In this document: one piece after another, positions 11,210-23,231 of the stretch
Layout of the letters: each line of letters opens with the position of its first letter
How positions within the stretch are numbered: the first letter of the stretch is position 1
From: Apoderus coryli
Lineage: Eukaryota; Arthropoda; Insecta; Coleoptera; Attelabidae
Length of the DNA stretch: 64,000 nucleotides
Assembly: GCA_911728435.2 (NCBI GenBank)
Contig: OU452210.1
Location: forward strand, 868,001-932,000
Reading direction: 5' to 3'
Translations under genes and position numbers: made by a program
Notes under the pieces: model-generated
Told to the model about the DNA's origin: nothing
Databases searched by the model: none
What the model saw: the letters and a program-made list of their open reading frames with translations, nothing else

Positions 11210-11887
11210 TCAATAACAAACTCGATCGATAGTGACAAAACTTGCATAATAATTATTCGTGAATGCAAGCTTGCCAGATTTGGCAAAAAAAGCTTCTTCA
11301 TTTCTTATGTGGTCTACCCATGATATTCTCAGCATTCTTCTCAGACACCACATCTCGAATGCTTCCAATTTACTTGCTTTCAATGTCCAGGCCTCTACAC
11401 CGTACAAAAGAACTGACCAAATGTAACATTTTAGAGTTCTGTATCTTAGTTTGAAGCTTAGATTTTTAGTTGTGAGGAATTTTTTGAGTTTAAGGAAGGT
11501 TGCTCTTGATTGTTCTATTCTACATCTAATCTCTTGTTCTGGGTCCCAATTTTGGTTCAACATACAACCCTGATACTTAAATTGCGTCACTTGCTCAATA
11601 TTCTTCTCATTTACATGAATTCTGATTTGTGGAATATCATTCTTACTCAGGACCATAAACTTCATTTTTTATATTAATTTTCAGGCCTAATCTTGGCATG
11701 TTTCATTTACGTGATTCAATATTTCCTGAACATGGTTTGCATTATCCGCGATTATTACAGTATGATTTGCATATCTGATTATAATGGCTATTAGGACATT
11801 CGTATTTAGTGCTAATATTATAGAATTAATGTTCATTCTCATGTATTTAATATCAACAATCAAATGCTCGTTGGATAATAAATACAC
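11210..11887 (-). pseudogene. LINE (RTE-like) reverse transcriptase C-terminal fragment
   Basis: On the minus strand the first part (11887-11687) holds IIIRYANHTVIIADNANH, a mutated form of the RT signature Y-A-D-D-T in which both aspartates are lost. The second part (11665-11210) reads VTQFKYQGCMLNQNWDPE, YRTLKCYIWSVLLYGVEAWT and LEAFEMWCLRRMLRISW, then DHIRNEEAFF. This C-terminal region is typical of the endonuclease-RT polyproteins of the RTE/CR1-like type that are abundant in arthropods. The 11687/11665 junction is frame-shifted. Loss of the catalytic dyad proves inactivity. Confidence 0.8.
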
Positions 11888-13499
11888 TATTTACATAGTG
11901 TGCATGTTTACTGTTGTTCATGTCAGAAAATGAAAAAAAAAAAAGGGTTTGTCAATTATCACAAATAAGACTTCCCACCGCTCATAAGTAGTGATTCTTA
12001 AATTTAAAAGATATAAGCATACAAGTCAGGAGAATATCGATAATGCATACAGATAATTGAAGTGTGCTGTTGGTAGAAAGTTCGGCTGCCCCAAGGAAAA
12101 ACAGAGTAACAATTAAAATCTTTTATTTAATGCTAAAATTGACTTACAAAAAATGTCCTCTTCAACAACATATGAAGGATCAAATATTGGGAGACTTATA
12201 AATCAGTAAATATCTTCCATGGTAAAATTTCTTACTTAATATGCCGTGACGTTTTTCAACCCTTTCAATATTGTTACATATTTATATGTAGTATGTATTG
12301 TAAATTAGCTGTTTGAAATAAATATGATTACTAATATTATTATTATTACTTATGCCGTTTCTCCAAATTATAAGCAAGTCAAAACTGCTGCCATTATGTG
12401 CAAAATTATATTACTACTATATAGTGCAAAAATATTTCATGTTGATGACAGTTTATTCATACATTGTTTGCAAAATATATAAATGTACCCTTAATAAATA
12501 TTAGTTCCATAAACGAACAAGAATAATTAAAAACCTACTATTTTTGTCTAAATGGTTTTACATAATCGCATACCTACCCATTGTAATTCACATCTAAATC
12601 TAAAGGGTGTCATTCAACAAATTCACCAACTAAAAGCAAATAAACACCAAACAAAGGATATTCGGCAACAAAGCTCAAACTACCGGCTGATTACAAGAAT
12701 GAATGGATATCGTAAATTCTTCGCGTACTATTCGGTTGCTCTGCTTTACAGAGTTGCCACGTGTACTTCATAAATAAATTATGATTTGGTGAAACATGTC
12801 TTGAATATGTTAAAATTCATAAAAAAGTAACTAAAAAATATCTTGGGTATATCGTTTTATAATACACAAAAATTAGTACTATCACCTAAGTTATATTTTG
12901 CTTTAAAACGGTAAAAAATGCCGTATCAAAATAGTGTATTTTAAAACACTGCGGGAATGAAAGCGGAAGTTTGGCATTATCGATATCTGCAAATAATGAT
13001 GTTTGATCGCTTGGAAATGTAAACAGTTTTATCTCCCCCTTCCTAGATCTGTGATTCAAACATGTATACCTACATACACTTTGTGGAAAAACTTTTATTT
13101 AATAGCAAAAAACATGAGGTTTATATAAAATTTTTCGAAAACTGAAATTTGGTTATACCTACTACTTATTATGTAAATAGCAAATTTCTGTAATACACCA
13201 TTTAATGTGGAATGTTTCTTTTTGTAAATCATTTCAATAAAGAAGAATTGTTGAAAATACACTTATGTTGTTTGACTTTAATCAAATTCAAAAAAGTGTG
13301 TGTTCAAATTAATAAATTTCTGGAAACCCCGAAACTATACGTATCTATTATAAAAAATAATAATTAGATTATATAGATTTTCATATCTCCTATAGTATGA
13401 GAAGAAATTCTCACTTTAGCATCACTGTTAAAAAACAACTGTATGATTTTAGTCACTAACAAACATTACGACCTTCACATACGTTTTCGGCCAATCATA
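11888..13499. other. Intergenic, no gene recognised
   Basis: AT-rich sequence with a short (ATT)n run at 12333-12352 that may be a LINE tail. The small frame at 12552-12773 has no domain. Nothing else could be supported. Confidence 0.5.
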
Positions 13500-14513
13500 T
13501 GCTTTATAATTTAATGGTGTAACAACGGCCTGCCTTCAACGTTCAAGCAACGTTTGAAATGTGTGAAACTACACAAACAGGTGTAGGAAGTTTTTGATAA
13601 ACACTTTTTGTTCAATTTGTTATGTACACTATGTCTGAGATAAGAATGGGATAGCATTGGAAACTAGGAAACGTTAGGACTTACAAGGTCGTTTAAATTA
13701 GTGTAAAGTTATACAATTTAAACACCTTTTAAATGGTGTTTTCAAAAGTAACTAACTAAATAGGTATATTAGGGATTTACTTACATATTATAAAGTGTTT
13801 GTTTTACTGTTTCAACTGGTAGGTAAATTAAGGTTAAACCTTTATATATTCTAGATTTTTGAAAATACATTTAGGACGTAATATTCGTTGTTATTTCAAT
13901 AATTCTAGTTTTACATCAAACGATTCATTGACACATTTTTTAAAAGTATTTGGAACCGTAATAATCAACGTTTTAAAATTTCCCACTTTAAATATTGCTC
14001 ATTTTAAAAATAATTTCACACGTTCTTTTAATTGTAGGTACACTTGCAATTGTCATAACATACTTTATAAACATTATATAAACGTTTTGAATTTTCCCAT
14101 ATTAAGCAATAAGAATTTTCATGGGATATTTTACACGTTACCTTAACTGTAATTTTAGAATTATTATAAAATACTTAAAAAACGTTATTTTAGCTATAAA
14201 TATCGGTTTATTATAAATTACATAAAGAACGTTTTATAAACGTTTTTAATTTTGACAATGTTTGACACGCGTTTAAAAAACACCTAAAACAAACGTTTTT
14301 ATTTTATGGGTTATTTATAATACATATGCAACGTTACTTAAACATAATAAATGTAGGTAGTTGTATTTAGATAATAACACCACGTGTCTATAACGTTTAA
14401 ATTGACCGGTGTAAAATTAAACTTAAAATAAACCGTCACTTTTCTAACGTAAGACCAATTATCAACGATTGACACGTTAAATCAACGTTTAATTTACGTA
14501 TGTGTTTACTGGG
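13500..14513. mobile_element. AACGTT-rich non-coding repeat with CCCAGTAAACACA-type right end
   Basis: The segment contains an unusual density of AACGTT and its extensions (AAACGTTTT, TAAACGTTTT, CAACGTTTAA) on both strands. It stops at 14501-14513 with TGTGTTTACTGGG, i.e. an inward CCCAGTAAACACA end. Related CCCAA ends occur at 33291 and 59967, and the latter element also contains AAACGTT motifs. The left end is unresolved, so this may be a one-ended remnant. No ORF. Confidence 0.4.
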
Positions 14514-14796
14514 GACGTTCTCGTTATTTCATCAAATTCTTCGCAGACTCAAATCTTTGTTATATTCTCCATACATAATAAACAAATTTAGATATTTTTT
14601 GTTAGTATAATTTATACAAACTTTTAAAATGCTTGTTAAGGTCAAACTAACTTTTTTTTAATTATAATAAAAGAGATTTTCTGTAACAACAAATAGGTAC
14701 GTAGTCACCTATAGTAGATGGTCCCACAATATCACATAATATACGTCTAAAAAACAGTTGGCCCGTCGGCGTCGTCAGGTACCGATCAAGGATAAT

Positions 14797-15294
14797 TCAT
14801 TTTCCACTCGTTTTGTCGCCGAAAAAACAAACGTTCCAATTCCTGAACACTCGTGAACTAGTACCAAGCGGAGATACGGCACAAAAGTATCCGTGTGTGT
14901 TCCGCAGGGTAACCCAAAGTGCTAGTAGAGATATATGGAACGGAAGGGGATTAAGAGAATCTCTTTGGACAACGCTTTTTTTGAGTTTAAGACCCGCGTG
15001 TTGCCTGATGATATCGCAAAACGGGTCCTCCAGAGCGGCATCATCCGTACTATGCATCTCAACACATAGTTCCGGTATCAAAATACCTGTCAGCAAGGTG
15101 GTAAGTAGTTGATGATTGGTTGAGTCAAAAGCCTTCTGATAATAAATTCCGGCCATCGAGAGATTTGGCTTAAACCATACAGAATCTCGTGTGACACTAC
15201 GATCTACCAGCAGCCATTCACAGTGGCCAGAGACACCCCTCTTTGACCCACGGTGCTCGTATACCTCACAAAACACCACTATCCGCTTGTACAA
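14797..15294 (-). pseudogene. Non-LTR reverse transcriptase remnant
   Basis: The minus-strand frame contains YYQKAFDSTNHQLL (RT block with the first catalytic aspartate in KAFD), then LKLKKSVVQRDSLNPLPFHI. The latter is a degenerate form of the conserved G-V-x-Q-G-D-S-L-S-P-L-L-F block. The QGD glycine has changed to arginine and the order is compressed, so the copy is inactive. The surrounding residues do not allow a clade call; an R2/R4-like or similar family is possible. The opposite-strand frame 14813-15112 is its shadow. Confidence 0.6.
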
Positions 15295-15601
15295 AATTTG
15301 GAGCAGACACGTTTACGAATACGATTACGAAAAAATTATTATAATTATTATTATCTATTAGTATGTGAAAAGTAGTGAGTACATAGTTTTAGCAGCTCTT
15401 ACCATTCTTAAAATGTAGGCACAAAAAATCTTTAATCTAGCTAAACTTTAAAGTTTGTGCATAAGAACTTGTGTTGTAAGTGTACTAATTAAATCTGAAT
15501 TTTAGATTAAAAGAAAGTCATTAGTGCATATTATTATTAGAAATGCCACTTGATAACACCATTTGAATTATTCAAATACAATCTACAATACTTTAATTAT
15601 T

Positions 15602-15889
15602 TCATGGACGATTCTTAAATTCACCCATGAATTGCACAAAAACTATCACATATGACACTGTAGTGGATGCGATGTAACCTAGCATCGAAAAATTGATTGT
15701 AAAGAAACCATTTGCTGATATTTTTGGTGATTTGAATGAAACTTGTTGTGCCAATATTAGAAGTTCCTCTCGACATATAGAATCGTCATCGTCAAAAACA
15801 GTTTCTAGTAGTTCATAGCATACATTACCCGTTTCTAGACCTTCTTTCTGCAGTGATTCGCCAGCCGATGCCAATAACATGATTTGGAT
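15602..15889 (-). CDS. Gustatory receptor, last exon (exon 2)
   Basis: This exon encodes the last 95 residues and the stop of a 7tm_7 chemoreceptor. It opens, in phase 0, right after an acceptor on the minus strand (pyrimidine-rich tract then TTCAG). The first residues are IQIMLLASAGESLQ. Next come a cytoplasmic stretch with an acidic run (VFDDDD) and EELLILAQQVSFKSPKISA. The final helix is FSMLGYIASTTVSYVIVFVQF, whose end fits the insect GR hallmark TYhhhhhQF with Ser for Thr. The matching donor is at 26295, 10.4 kb upstream in gene orientation. The protein ends MGEFKNRP. No poly(A) site was identified with confidence. Confidence 0.85.
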   Translation of the reverse strand: MQIMLLASAGESLQKEGLETGNVCYELLETVFDDDDSICREELLILAQQVSFKSPKISANGFFTINFSMLGYIASTTVSYVIVFVQFMGEFKNRP

Positions 15890-16265
15890 CTGAAGTACAA
15901 GATATAAATGTAACAATTTAAAACATAGTACTTAGAATATCAGTCATTTTAATTAAATTTTCTAAGTCTGAATTAAATTGATGCTCTTGGATATCAATTT
16001 ATAGGATAAATTGAGCTGATAACGGCGTACCTACACAAAACTATAATGTATTACCGGCAAAAATTTTGTGCCATACCGGACATAGTTACTGGCTTTACCT
16101 ATACAAGGGATTTTGTTTATAAATTAGCAGGAACACAGTCCCTCTCTAAGACATTATTATTTTATATCTTGCGGGGAAATTTCCGGGTGACACTCGATTT
16201 TGTTGATTGTCCATAAAATTCTAACAATATTTGATATGTTATAATATTCACCTAAAAATAGTTAT

Positions 16266-16427
16266 TGTGAGATACATGGCAACATGGGTTGTCATCTGTA
16301 CAGTTGAACTGACAGATGTATATTATAATAAAGACAGTTACCAACCAGACACCGCACGAGTATCATTTCCTAACCTAACACCTAAAACGAGATCCCATAG
16401 GATTAACATAATATAAAATATATTATA
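16266..16427 (+). repeat. Gypsy-A 5' LTR
   Basis: 162 bp, TGTGAGATAC...ATTATA, immediately followed by the primer site. Differs from the 3' LTR by C/T at the tenth base, A/C near the CAACCAG segment, and A/T in the ACCTAAAACG segment. Confidence 0.92.
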
Positions 16428-16442
16428 TGGCGCAGCCGATGG
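16428..16442 (+). promoter_or_regulatory. Gypsy-A primer binding site
   Basis: TGGCGCAGCCGATGG begins directly after the LTR. It resembles the tRNA-Ser-type primer site TGGCGCAGTCGGTAG known for Drosophila 17.6/297 elements, with small differences, so a serine tRNA primer is the best guess. Confidence 0.7.
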
Positions 16443-16632
16443 TCGAATTGATAAATATTTGTAGAATCACGATAGCAGTAAGAACAAAGTATACGTAATC
16501 ACAAAAATAAACATATTAGTAACAAGTTTGAGAATATATTTTTGTGTAATTGGTCACAATTTGAGGTTAGGACGAAAACCGCATTGCAGCCCTATTCATA
16601 AATCTTATATAAAGTAGAAGAAGATTTGAAAA

Positions 16633-17115
16633 ATGGACTTTAGAGGTGTACCGCCAATGAAAATGAGTGGCAACTTATCAGAAAACTGGAAACAACGATT
16701 TTTAACATACTTGCAAGCTACGGAAATATGTAACAAAAGCCAAAAGACACAATGTGCGCAATTATTAACGTTAATTGGTGAAGAAGGCTTCCGAATTTAT
16801 AATACATTCATATTTACTGAAGAAGAGACAGACAATATAGATGCACTAGTCCAAAAATTTGAAGAACAATTTAGTCCGAAGAAGAATTTGACGTACCAAA
16901 GACATCTTTTATTAACATGTAAGCAACGAGAATCTGAATCAACAGAACAATACATAACAGAACTCACGAACTTGGCACTGTCGTGCGAGTTAGGTGCCCT
17001 AAAAGAGAGTATTGTGAAGGATATTTTGATTTGTGGACTTGAGTGCGAGAACTTACGTGAAAATTGCTCCAAGAAGATCCACAAACCCTTGAAGATGCCA
17101 TTAAAACCTGTATAA
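16633..17115 (+). pseudogene. Gypsy-A Gag, capsid part
   Basis: 160-residue frame starting MDFRGVPPMKMSGNL. The body has the gypsy capsid pattern: WKQRFLTYLQATEI, then VQKFEEQFSPKKNLTYQRHL, then QRESESTEQYITELTNLA and VKDILICGLECENLRE. It ends prematurely at 17115. The true continuation (LQEDPQTLEDAIKTC...) is in the +1 frame from about 17064, so a single-base frameshift splits Gag. Confidence 0.85.
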
Positions 17116-17887
17116 ACGTTGAGAAGACACGTGAAAGAAGCAGAGCGATAACAAATGGTCGTGGTACGATTAAAGTGGACGCCGTCAACACTGTTTCAAC
17201 ATGTCAGAAATGTGGAAAAGTCCATGGTTTTGGGAGATGTCCGGCCTATGGCAAGAAGTGTAGCAGTTGCAATGGATACAATCATTTCGCGGTGGTATGT
17301 AGAAAAACTTTTTCTAATAATAATAAAAATAGTACTGTTGGTAACTCTTTTAATAATAGATATTCAAAACCTGTTATAGATAATGAAGGTAGAATAAATA
17401 GATTTGGTAAGAATTATTACGAAAAACGTAAACATTTTAACAAGAATAATAAACATAAAAGAATTAATGCTATTGTTGAAAGTAAAGACGACGATACTGC
17501 TGATGATTTTCTATTTATGGGTAGCATCGAAAGACAGGCAGTTGACAGCATATGTGAGGGATCATGGGTGAAAACACTCAACATAAACGGACATAACGTG
17601 CAGTTTAAACTAGACAGTGGAGCGATGGCCAACATCATACCTGTGGAAACACTAAAGGGTATAAATTTTGATTGTAATAAAATAAATAAAACTAAAACAG
17701 TTTTAAAGTCATATACACGGGATTCTCTGCCTATAATAGGTAGTGTTTATTTGAAATGTATTTGCAATGATACAGGGCACGGCTTTTGTTTTATGTGGTC
17801 AACCTTCAAAGTAGCGCGATATTGGGCTTGAAGGTTTGTTTAGATTTAAATTTGATAAAGAAAGTAGATTCTGTTAGCTATGATAAT
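17064..17887 (+). pseudogene. Gypsy-A nucleocapsid and protease
   Basis: After the frameshift the frame gives two cysteine-rich knuckles, CQKCGKVHGFGRC and CSSCNGYNHFAVVC, then a basic asparagine-rich linker. The protease core follows (LNINGHNVQFKLDSGAMANI) with the DSG active-site signature. The frame breaks near 17790, and an alternative frame carries coding (VVNLQSSAILGLKV, the flap-to-ILG strand) up to 17887. There Gypsy-B interrupts it. Confidence 0.85.
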
Positions 17888-18174
17888 TGTTGGATACGCC
17901 ACTGGCCAGGCAATTCATGTTCGTTGTTGGTCAAGTAACCGAAGACCTACGAACGAGAAATCAGTCTACACGGGGCCGCCGACACCTACACACACGCCGC
18001 TCCTTACCGCCGACCGCTTCCGCCTGTGGTAACATTCTATAATGAGCATAAGTGAATTTTAAATCATACCGGATGTATATAATTGTTTGACAAGTAATTG
18101 AGAATCAATGTATTAATAAAGCCAATTGTTTTAAGCTACGCTTTGTTATTTCCTTACTTGCTTCAAACATAACA
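17888..18174 (+). repeat. Gypsy-B 5' LTR, 287 bp
   Basis: Begins TGTTGGATACGCC and ends CAAACATAACA, with TGTT/AACA terminal inversion. An AATAAA polyadenylation signal is at about 18115, 60 bp before the end. The first 79 bp recur at 23153-23231. Confidence 0.88.
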
Positions 18175-18175
18175 A

Positions 18176-18189
18176 TGGCGACGACGGAA
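18176..18189 (+). promoter_or_regulatory. Gypsy-B primer binding site
   Basis: TGGCGACGACGGAA starts one base after the LTR. The TGGCGAC core matches arginine-tRNA-type primer sites such as that of Drosophila 412, but the remainder differs. Confidence 0.6.
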
Positions 18190-18240
18190 TAAAGAAATCA
18201 CGCGATAATTTTTTTTTAAGTACTAGTTCAATAGTTAAAC

Positions 18241-20142
18241 GTGTTCAAAATGGCGACTCCAAGTGCGAATCCAATTATCAAATTCCAACAATTCAATGGT
18301 GAAGCAGACGATTGGGTGATCTATAAAGAAAGATTAGAAGCATATTTTACGGCAAACGATGTGACAGACGACGAAAAAAAAGTGTCAATATTATTAAGCT
18401 TCATATCAACCGAAACGTACGTATTACTAAGAGATTTATGTTTCCCAGATTCACCTAGTTCGAAGTCGTTAGAGCAATTAAACCAAATTTTACTAAAGCA
18501 TTTCGCAAAACAAGCAGTTGTCTGGAGAGAACGGCGAAAATTCAGCGAAGCAAGACAAGAAATACACGAGTCAATAGCTGAATATTATGCAAGAATCTGC
18601 AAATTAGCGTGTGATTGTAAATTTGGAGGCGATTTAAAGAAATTTCTGAGAGAAAAATTCGTAACGGGTTTGAAAATTGGAAAAATGTTCGATCGTTTAT
18701 GCGAAGAAGACGAAAATTGCGAATTGGACAGATTAATCGAGATCGCTAAGAGGAAAGAAAATATTGAAACCGGAGGAGAGCACGTAAATTTCATAAATCG
18801 GAGCAAAAAAACACATGGAAATTTCCAGAACAGGAGGAGGAATGTGACCGTTGGTGGAACAGGTTTTCAACCGGAACAGCAACAGCGCGTATATCATTCA
18901 GCCAATAGGAACGCGACAACAGGTATCCAATCAGCGAACGGCAACTCAACGCATCGTCATCATGACGTGGCTGGAAGAAACAACAACATGGCGTATAATA
19001 ACAACAAACATGTTGGTAAATATAACGCAAATAATAATAAAATTTGTCGATGTTGCGGCAAAATACATCAAGGTGAGTGTGTCTATGCTAATTTCATTTG
19101 TGCAAAGTGTAAAAATAAAGGGCATTTAGCAAAGATGTGTCTTAAAAACAGACAGTGCAACTTTGTGGATGAAATCTCTGATTCGTCCAGCAACGAATAT
19201 GTTCTGGAGGACGCGGAAAATATTTTTCAAGTAAAAGATTTCAATGTTTTAACGTGTAACCCTGTAGACTCAGATTTTAATTGTTTGTCTTTGAATAGAA
19301 AGTGTAATTGTTATATTGATAATCGTATAAATGTATGTAATTGTATAAATGGCAGAACCTCCACAGCAAGCAACAGATTTGTTGTAGAAATTTTAATAAA
19401 TAATTTGCAATTTAAAGCAGATATAGATAGCGGAGCGAGTATCAGTGCTTTAAGCAAGAAATTTTATGATAAATATTTTTCAAACTGTAAATTAAAAAGA
19501 GATCATACATTATTAAGGTCATATAACAGTGAAACATTTTTACCAGTAGGTTATTTTAATGCTAAGGTTTCATATGAAAGGAAGCAAAAACTGATAAAAT
19601 TTTATGTTGTAGATAAAGCAAAAACTATTATTTTGGGACGTAACTGGCTTGACGAGTTCGACGTGCGGTTTGAGGTGGTGCACAAAGTGGCAATCGATAA
19701 CAAAGTGGATGAAATTGTGGCAAAGTTTCCGGAAGTTTTCAGTGGCAAAGTGGGGACATTCCGGTATGCAGAAATTTCTCTAGATTTAAAGGAAAACAGC
19801 AAGCCTGTCTTTTGCAAACCAAGGCCAGTACCCTTGGCGTTTCGCAGAAAAATGGACGAGGAGCTGGATCGACTGATCGATGAAGGTTTTTTTAAACCGA
19901 CTGAGACAAGTAAATGGGCCACACCAGTGGTACCGATATTGAAGAGCAATGATACCATACGATTGTGCGGAGATTACAAGGTAACTGTGAATAGATTTTT
20001 AAAGGAAATGCAGTATCCTTTACCTCGCATTGAAGAGATTTTCTCAAAATTATGTGGTGGAAAAAGGTTCACTAAACTGGATATGGTGAAGGCTTATAAC
20101 CAAATTAAGGTTTGTCCCGAAAGTCGGGAAATATTAACGTGA
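18241..20142 (+). pseudogene. Gypsy-B Gag-protease-RT (N-terminal part of fused Gag-Pol)
   Basis: 633-residue frame. Residues ~1-190 are capsid: FNGEADDWVIYKERLEAYF, then LKHFAKQAVVWRERRKF and YYARICKLACDCKFGG, the gypsy retrotransposon Gag pattern. Cysteine knuckles lie near residues 270-300 (CRCCGKIHQGEC; CAKCKNKGHLAKMC). A protease with DSGAS follows near residue 396, then the RT start (KPRPVPLAFRRKMDEELDRL, WATPVVPILKSN, FTKLDMVKAYNQIKV with the first catalytic aspartate). A TGA at 20140-20142 stops the frame inside RT; coding continues beyond it in the same frame. ATG at 18241 is 67 bp after the LTR; a second Met (18250) is equally possible. Confidence 0.9.
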
Positions 20143-22227
20143 AGTACACAAAAAGGATTGTTTCTAGTAAATAAATTACCATTTGGTGTAAACATTGCAA
20201 CTTTCGTGTTTCAAAAACATATTGAACAATTATTTACAGGAATGAATAACGTTATTAATTTTTTAGATGACATATTAGTAACGGGTGCAAATGACGAGGA
20301 GCATTTTGCAACGTTAGAAAAGGTATTAGAGAAGCTGAAGGAAGCTGGTCTTACGTTGAATAAAGACAAATGTCAATTTTTTATGCCGGAAGTAGAGTAT
20401 CTGGGTCATAAAATCAGTGCAGAAGGTTTACGGAAATCCGAAAATAAGATACAAGCAGTATTAAAGGCAGCGAGACCGACGACTGTAACGGAGGTAAGAT
20501 CGTTCATTGGTTTGGTTAATTTTTATGGCAGATTCATTAGAAATCAAGCTCATGTGATGAAACCGATATACAATCTTCTTAAGAACGCAACAAATGAGGT
20601 AAACATACACTGGACAGACGAATGCGAAGCGGCATTCAAGGAAATCAAAGAAATAATATCTTCAGATCAAGTGCTGGTGCATTTCGATCCCTCATTGCCT
20701 TTAGTTTTGAGCTGTGATGCATCAAATAAGGGTATATCAGGCGTACTTGCGCATAAAATGAGCGATGGACAAGAAAAACCGATAGCTTTTGTTTCGAGAA
20801 CACTGCAAAAGTCAGAAGAAGCTTATCCGACAGTCCATAAAGAGGCGTTGGCATTGTACTATTCGGTGAGTAAGCTTTATCAATATTTGTATGGGCATAA
20901 ATTTATATTGAAGACGGATCATAAACCGTTAGTGGCACTTTTTGGCGAAAATAGAGGCATCCCATTAATGTACGCATCGAGATTGCAGAGATGGGCAGCT
21001 TATTTGTCAACTTTTAAGTATGAAATTCAGTATATTAAAGGCACCGACAATGTTGTATCAGATTATTTTTCACGTAATCCGTTAAAGGTAAATTTTATAT
21101 CTGATGAATTTACAGGAAAAGGACAATATTTGAACTACACAACAACTTTAGAAACATGGCCTATAGATAACAGCAAGATAAGAGCTGAAACGGAGACAGA
21201 TCCTGTATTACAACAAGTAATAAGATACGTAAGACAAGAACGTTGGCCAGAAAACATACCTGAGCACATAAAACCTTATTTTCATAGAAGAAAAGAGCTA
21301 TGCGTAGAGAATGACGTGCTCATGTGGGGTCATAGATTGGTAATACCACAAACATTAAGAGAAATCCTATTAGGAGAGCTTCACGAACATCATGTAGGCA
21401 TAGTTAAGACCAAAACTTTAGCAAGATCATACATATTTTGGCCTAACATCGACAGCGACATAGAAAGGGTGTGTAAAAGCTGTATATCGTGCCTGGAAAA
21501 CAAACAGTATCCGCCAAAGCACGAATTGACACCGTGGCAACCAGAATCTGCACCGTGGCAGAGGATACATGTCGATTTCTTGGGTCCTATTAAGGGGAAA
21601 CAATTTTTAGCGTTGATAGACGCATACTCGAAGTGGACAGAAATATATGTAATGAACACTATGTCAGCCCAAGAAACTGAGGAAAAATTCAAAGATAGTT
21701 TTGCTAGATGGGGCTTACCTAAGGTCATTGTAAGCGATAACGGAACGCAGTTTACATCAGCGAGGTTAAAAGAATTCTTTGAAAGAAATGCAATTAAACA
21801 TATTTCGACACCTGTAGGACATCCAAGATAAAACGGGCAAGCGGAAAATTTGGTGAAAACTTTCAAAACCAACGTGAAAGCAAGATTAAACGATCCAAAA
21901 AACTCGAGGAGATCGTTAAACGAAATTGTGGCAGAATTTCTTTACTCTTATAGAAATTTAGAGCACAGCACAACTAAGAAAACACCAACAGAACTAATGC
22001 TAAACAGAAAAGTAAGAACGAGAATGGAGATTTTAAAAGAAAATCGAGAAAACCAAGAGAAATCACAAAACCAACCCTTAGAAACTGAATTAAAAGCGAA
22101 AGAACATCAAATAAAGAAATACGGAGGTAGTAAACGAGAATTTAAAAGGGGGGAGTGCGTGATGGTAGCAGATTACCGTACAGTAAACCAGAGAAAATCG
22201 GTAGGACAACTTAAATCTGCAAACTGA
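20143..22227 (+). pseudogene. Gypsy-B RT-RNase H-integrase
   Basis: In frame with the preceding part. RT block VNKLPFGVNIATFVFQKHI is followed by the polymerase site FLDDILVTG and then by LGHKISAEG and RSFIGLVNFYGRFI. RNase H starts with LSCDASNKGISGVLA and includes TDHKPLVALFG. Integrase has a zinc domain with paired His and Cys (HEHHVG..., CKSCISCLENK). Its D-D-E core is HVDFLGPIKG, VSDNGTQF and, after a nonsense TAA at 21829-21831, NGQAEN. A TGA at 22225-22227 ends the frame. Two premature stops in otherwise open coding suggest recent inactivation. Confidence 0.92.
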
Positions 22228-22787
22228 ATAGTGGTCCAATATGGAAACGACACGCGAATCAAATCCATCCACGATCGGAAGAACCGATAAGTGACGATAG
22301 ATCAGGTGAACACCTGGGGGAGCAAAGACAGAGCATTGCTTGCAAATCAGTAAAACGCAGGTATTGTAGCGAAACAACTCCGGAACGAACCACTTTGGTA
22401 AGTCGAAACTCTAACTTTAACGATCAAGATGTTTTAAAATCAAATACCATCGTTGCAAATGATTTTTCTATGCCAGGTACATCAAAAAGTGTGACGCTGG
22501 GTTCGCCATCTCGAACACGGGCGCGTTCGATAGTGACAGCCAGGCCAATTGCGGAAAAATCGACACCGCTGGGGAAAAACAGTAAAAGGGGTGATAAATC
22601 AGGTAAAAATCAAGACGACACTGTTGGTTCTGGGGCAGGTGATGTCATTGTAAAATCAAATGTAAGCGACGTAGGCAGAAAGTCAGTAAGTGATTTATCT
22701 AGTCATAGTAATGTAAGCAGTAAAAAAACAATTAACACTAGAACACGGGTGATTCAACCACCTTTAAAATTTAAAGATTATACGTAG
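22228..22787 (+). pseudogene. Gypsy-B Pol C-terminal tail
   Basis: Beyond the last stop, one frame carries on with IVVQYGNDTR. The 22395-22787 frame ends TRVIQPPLKFKDYT, the R-x-I-x-P-P-x-x-x-x-D-Y terminus common in gypsy Pol. It is rich in Ser, Thr and Lys and has no catalytic motif. It is most simply the frameshifted end of Pol and not a separate gene. Confidence 0.65.
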
Positions 22788-23142
22788 TATGTTATGTATT
22801 GTTTGACGGTACTATTGTTTTATGCATAGGATATATTTTTGTGAGTCAGTTAATCTTTTGATAAAATGGGTGGAGTTCGGAGTGATAAAAAAGTTAAATA
22901 AAATGTCTGGGGCGAAATCAACAACAGTTAAATAGAAAAGGAGCGAGGAATAAATTAATGTTTTTTTTTGTAAGTAAACAATAATTTAATAGGTGAAGCT
23001 AGTGGATAGTTTGCAAATGTTAACTTACATAAATTAACGGACCGTGTTCTCGCAGTCTGGCACAAAGCTAAGATCAGAACTGTATTTACAAAAGTATAGT
23101 ATTGTTTTTTTGTATCATGTCCACACAGGTGAACGACATCTC

Positions 23143-23231
23143 AGAATGGGGGTGTTGGATACGCCACTGGCCAGGCAATTCATGTTCGTTGTTGGTCAAG
23201 TAACCGAAGACCTACGAACGAGAAATCAGTC
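23143..23231 (+). repeat. Gypsy-B polypurine tract and truncated 3' LTR
   Basis: AGAATGGGGG (23143-23152) primes plus-strand synthesis and abuts the LTR start TGTTGGATACG. Only 79 bp of the 287-bp LTR remain before the join to Gypsy-A RT sequence. Confidence 0.85.

Larger units (their letters stand above)
17888..23231 (+). mobile_element. Ty3/gypsy LTR retrotransposon Gypsy-B, nested in Gypsy-A
   Basis: The 5' LTR is complete (17888-18174) and is followed by a primer site and one long Gag-Pol frame. The 3' LTR is present only as its first 79 bases (23153-23231), identical to 17888-17966, and is then joined directly to Gypsy-A RT sequence. A deletion has therefore removed the rest of the 3' LTR together with part of Gypsy-A, and no target duplication can be scored. 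Gag-Pol carries two clear nonsense codons (20140, 21829) and further breaks after 22225, so the copy is dead. Fusing Gag and Pol in one frame separates it from Gypsy-1. Confidence 0.9.

Noticed and set aside
13859..14146. 95-codon plus-strand frame
   Set aside because: Lies wholly in the AACGTT-rich repeat, with repeat-driven Phe/Asn/Ile composition and no domain.
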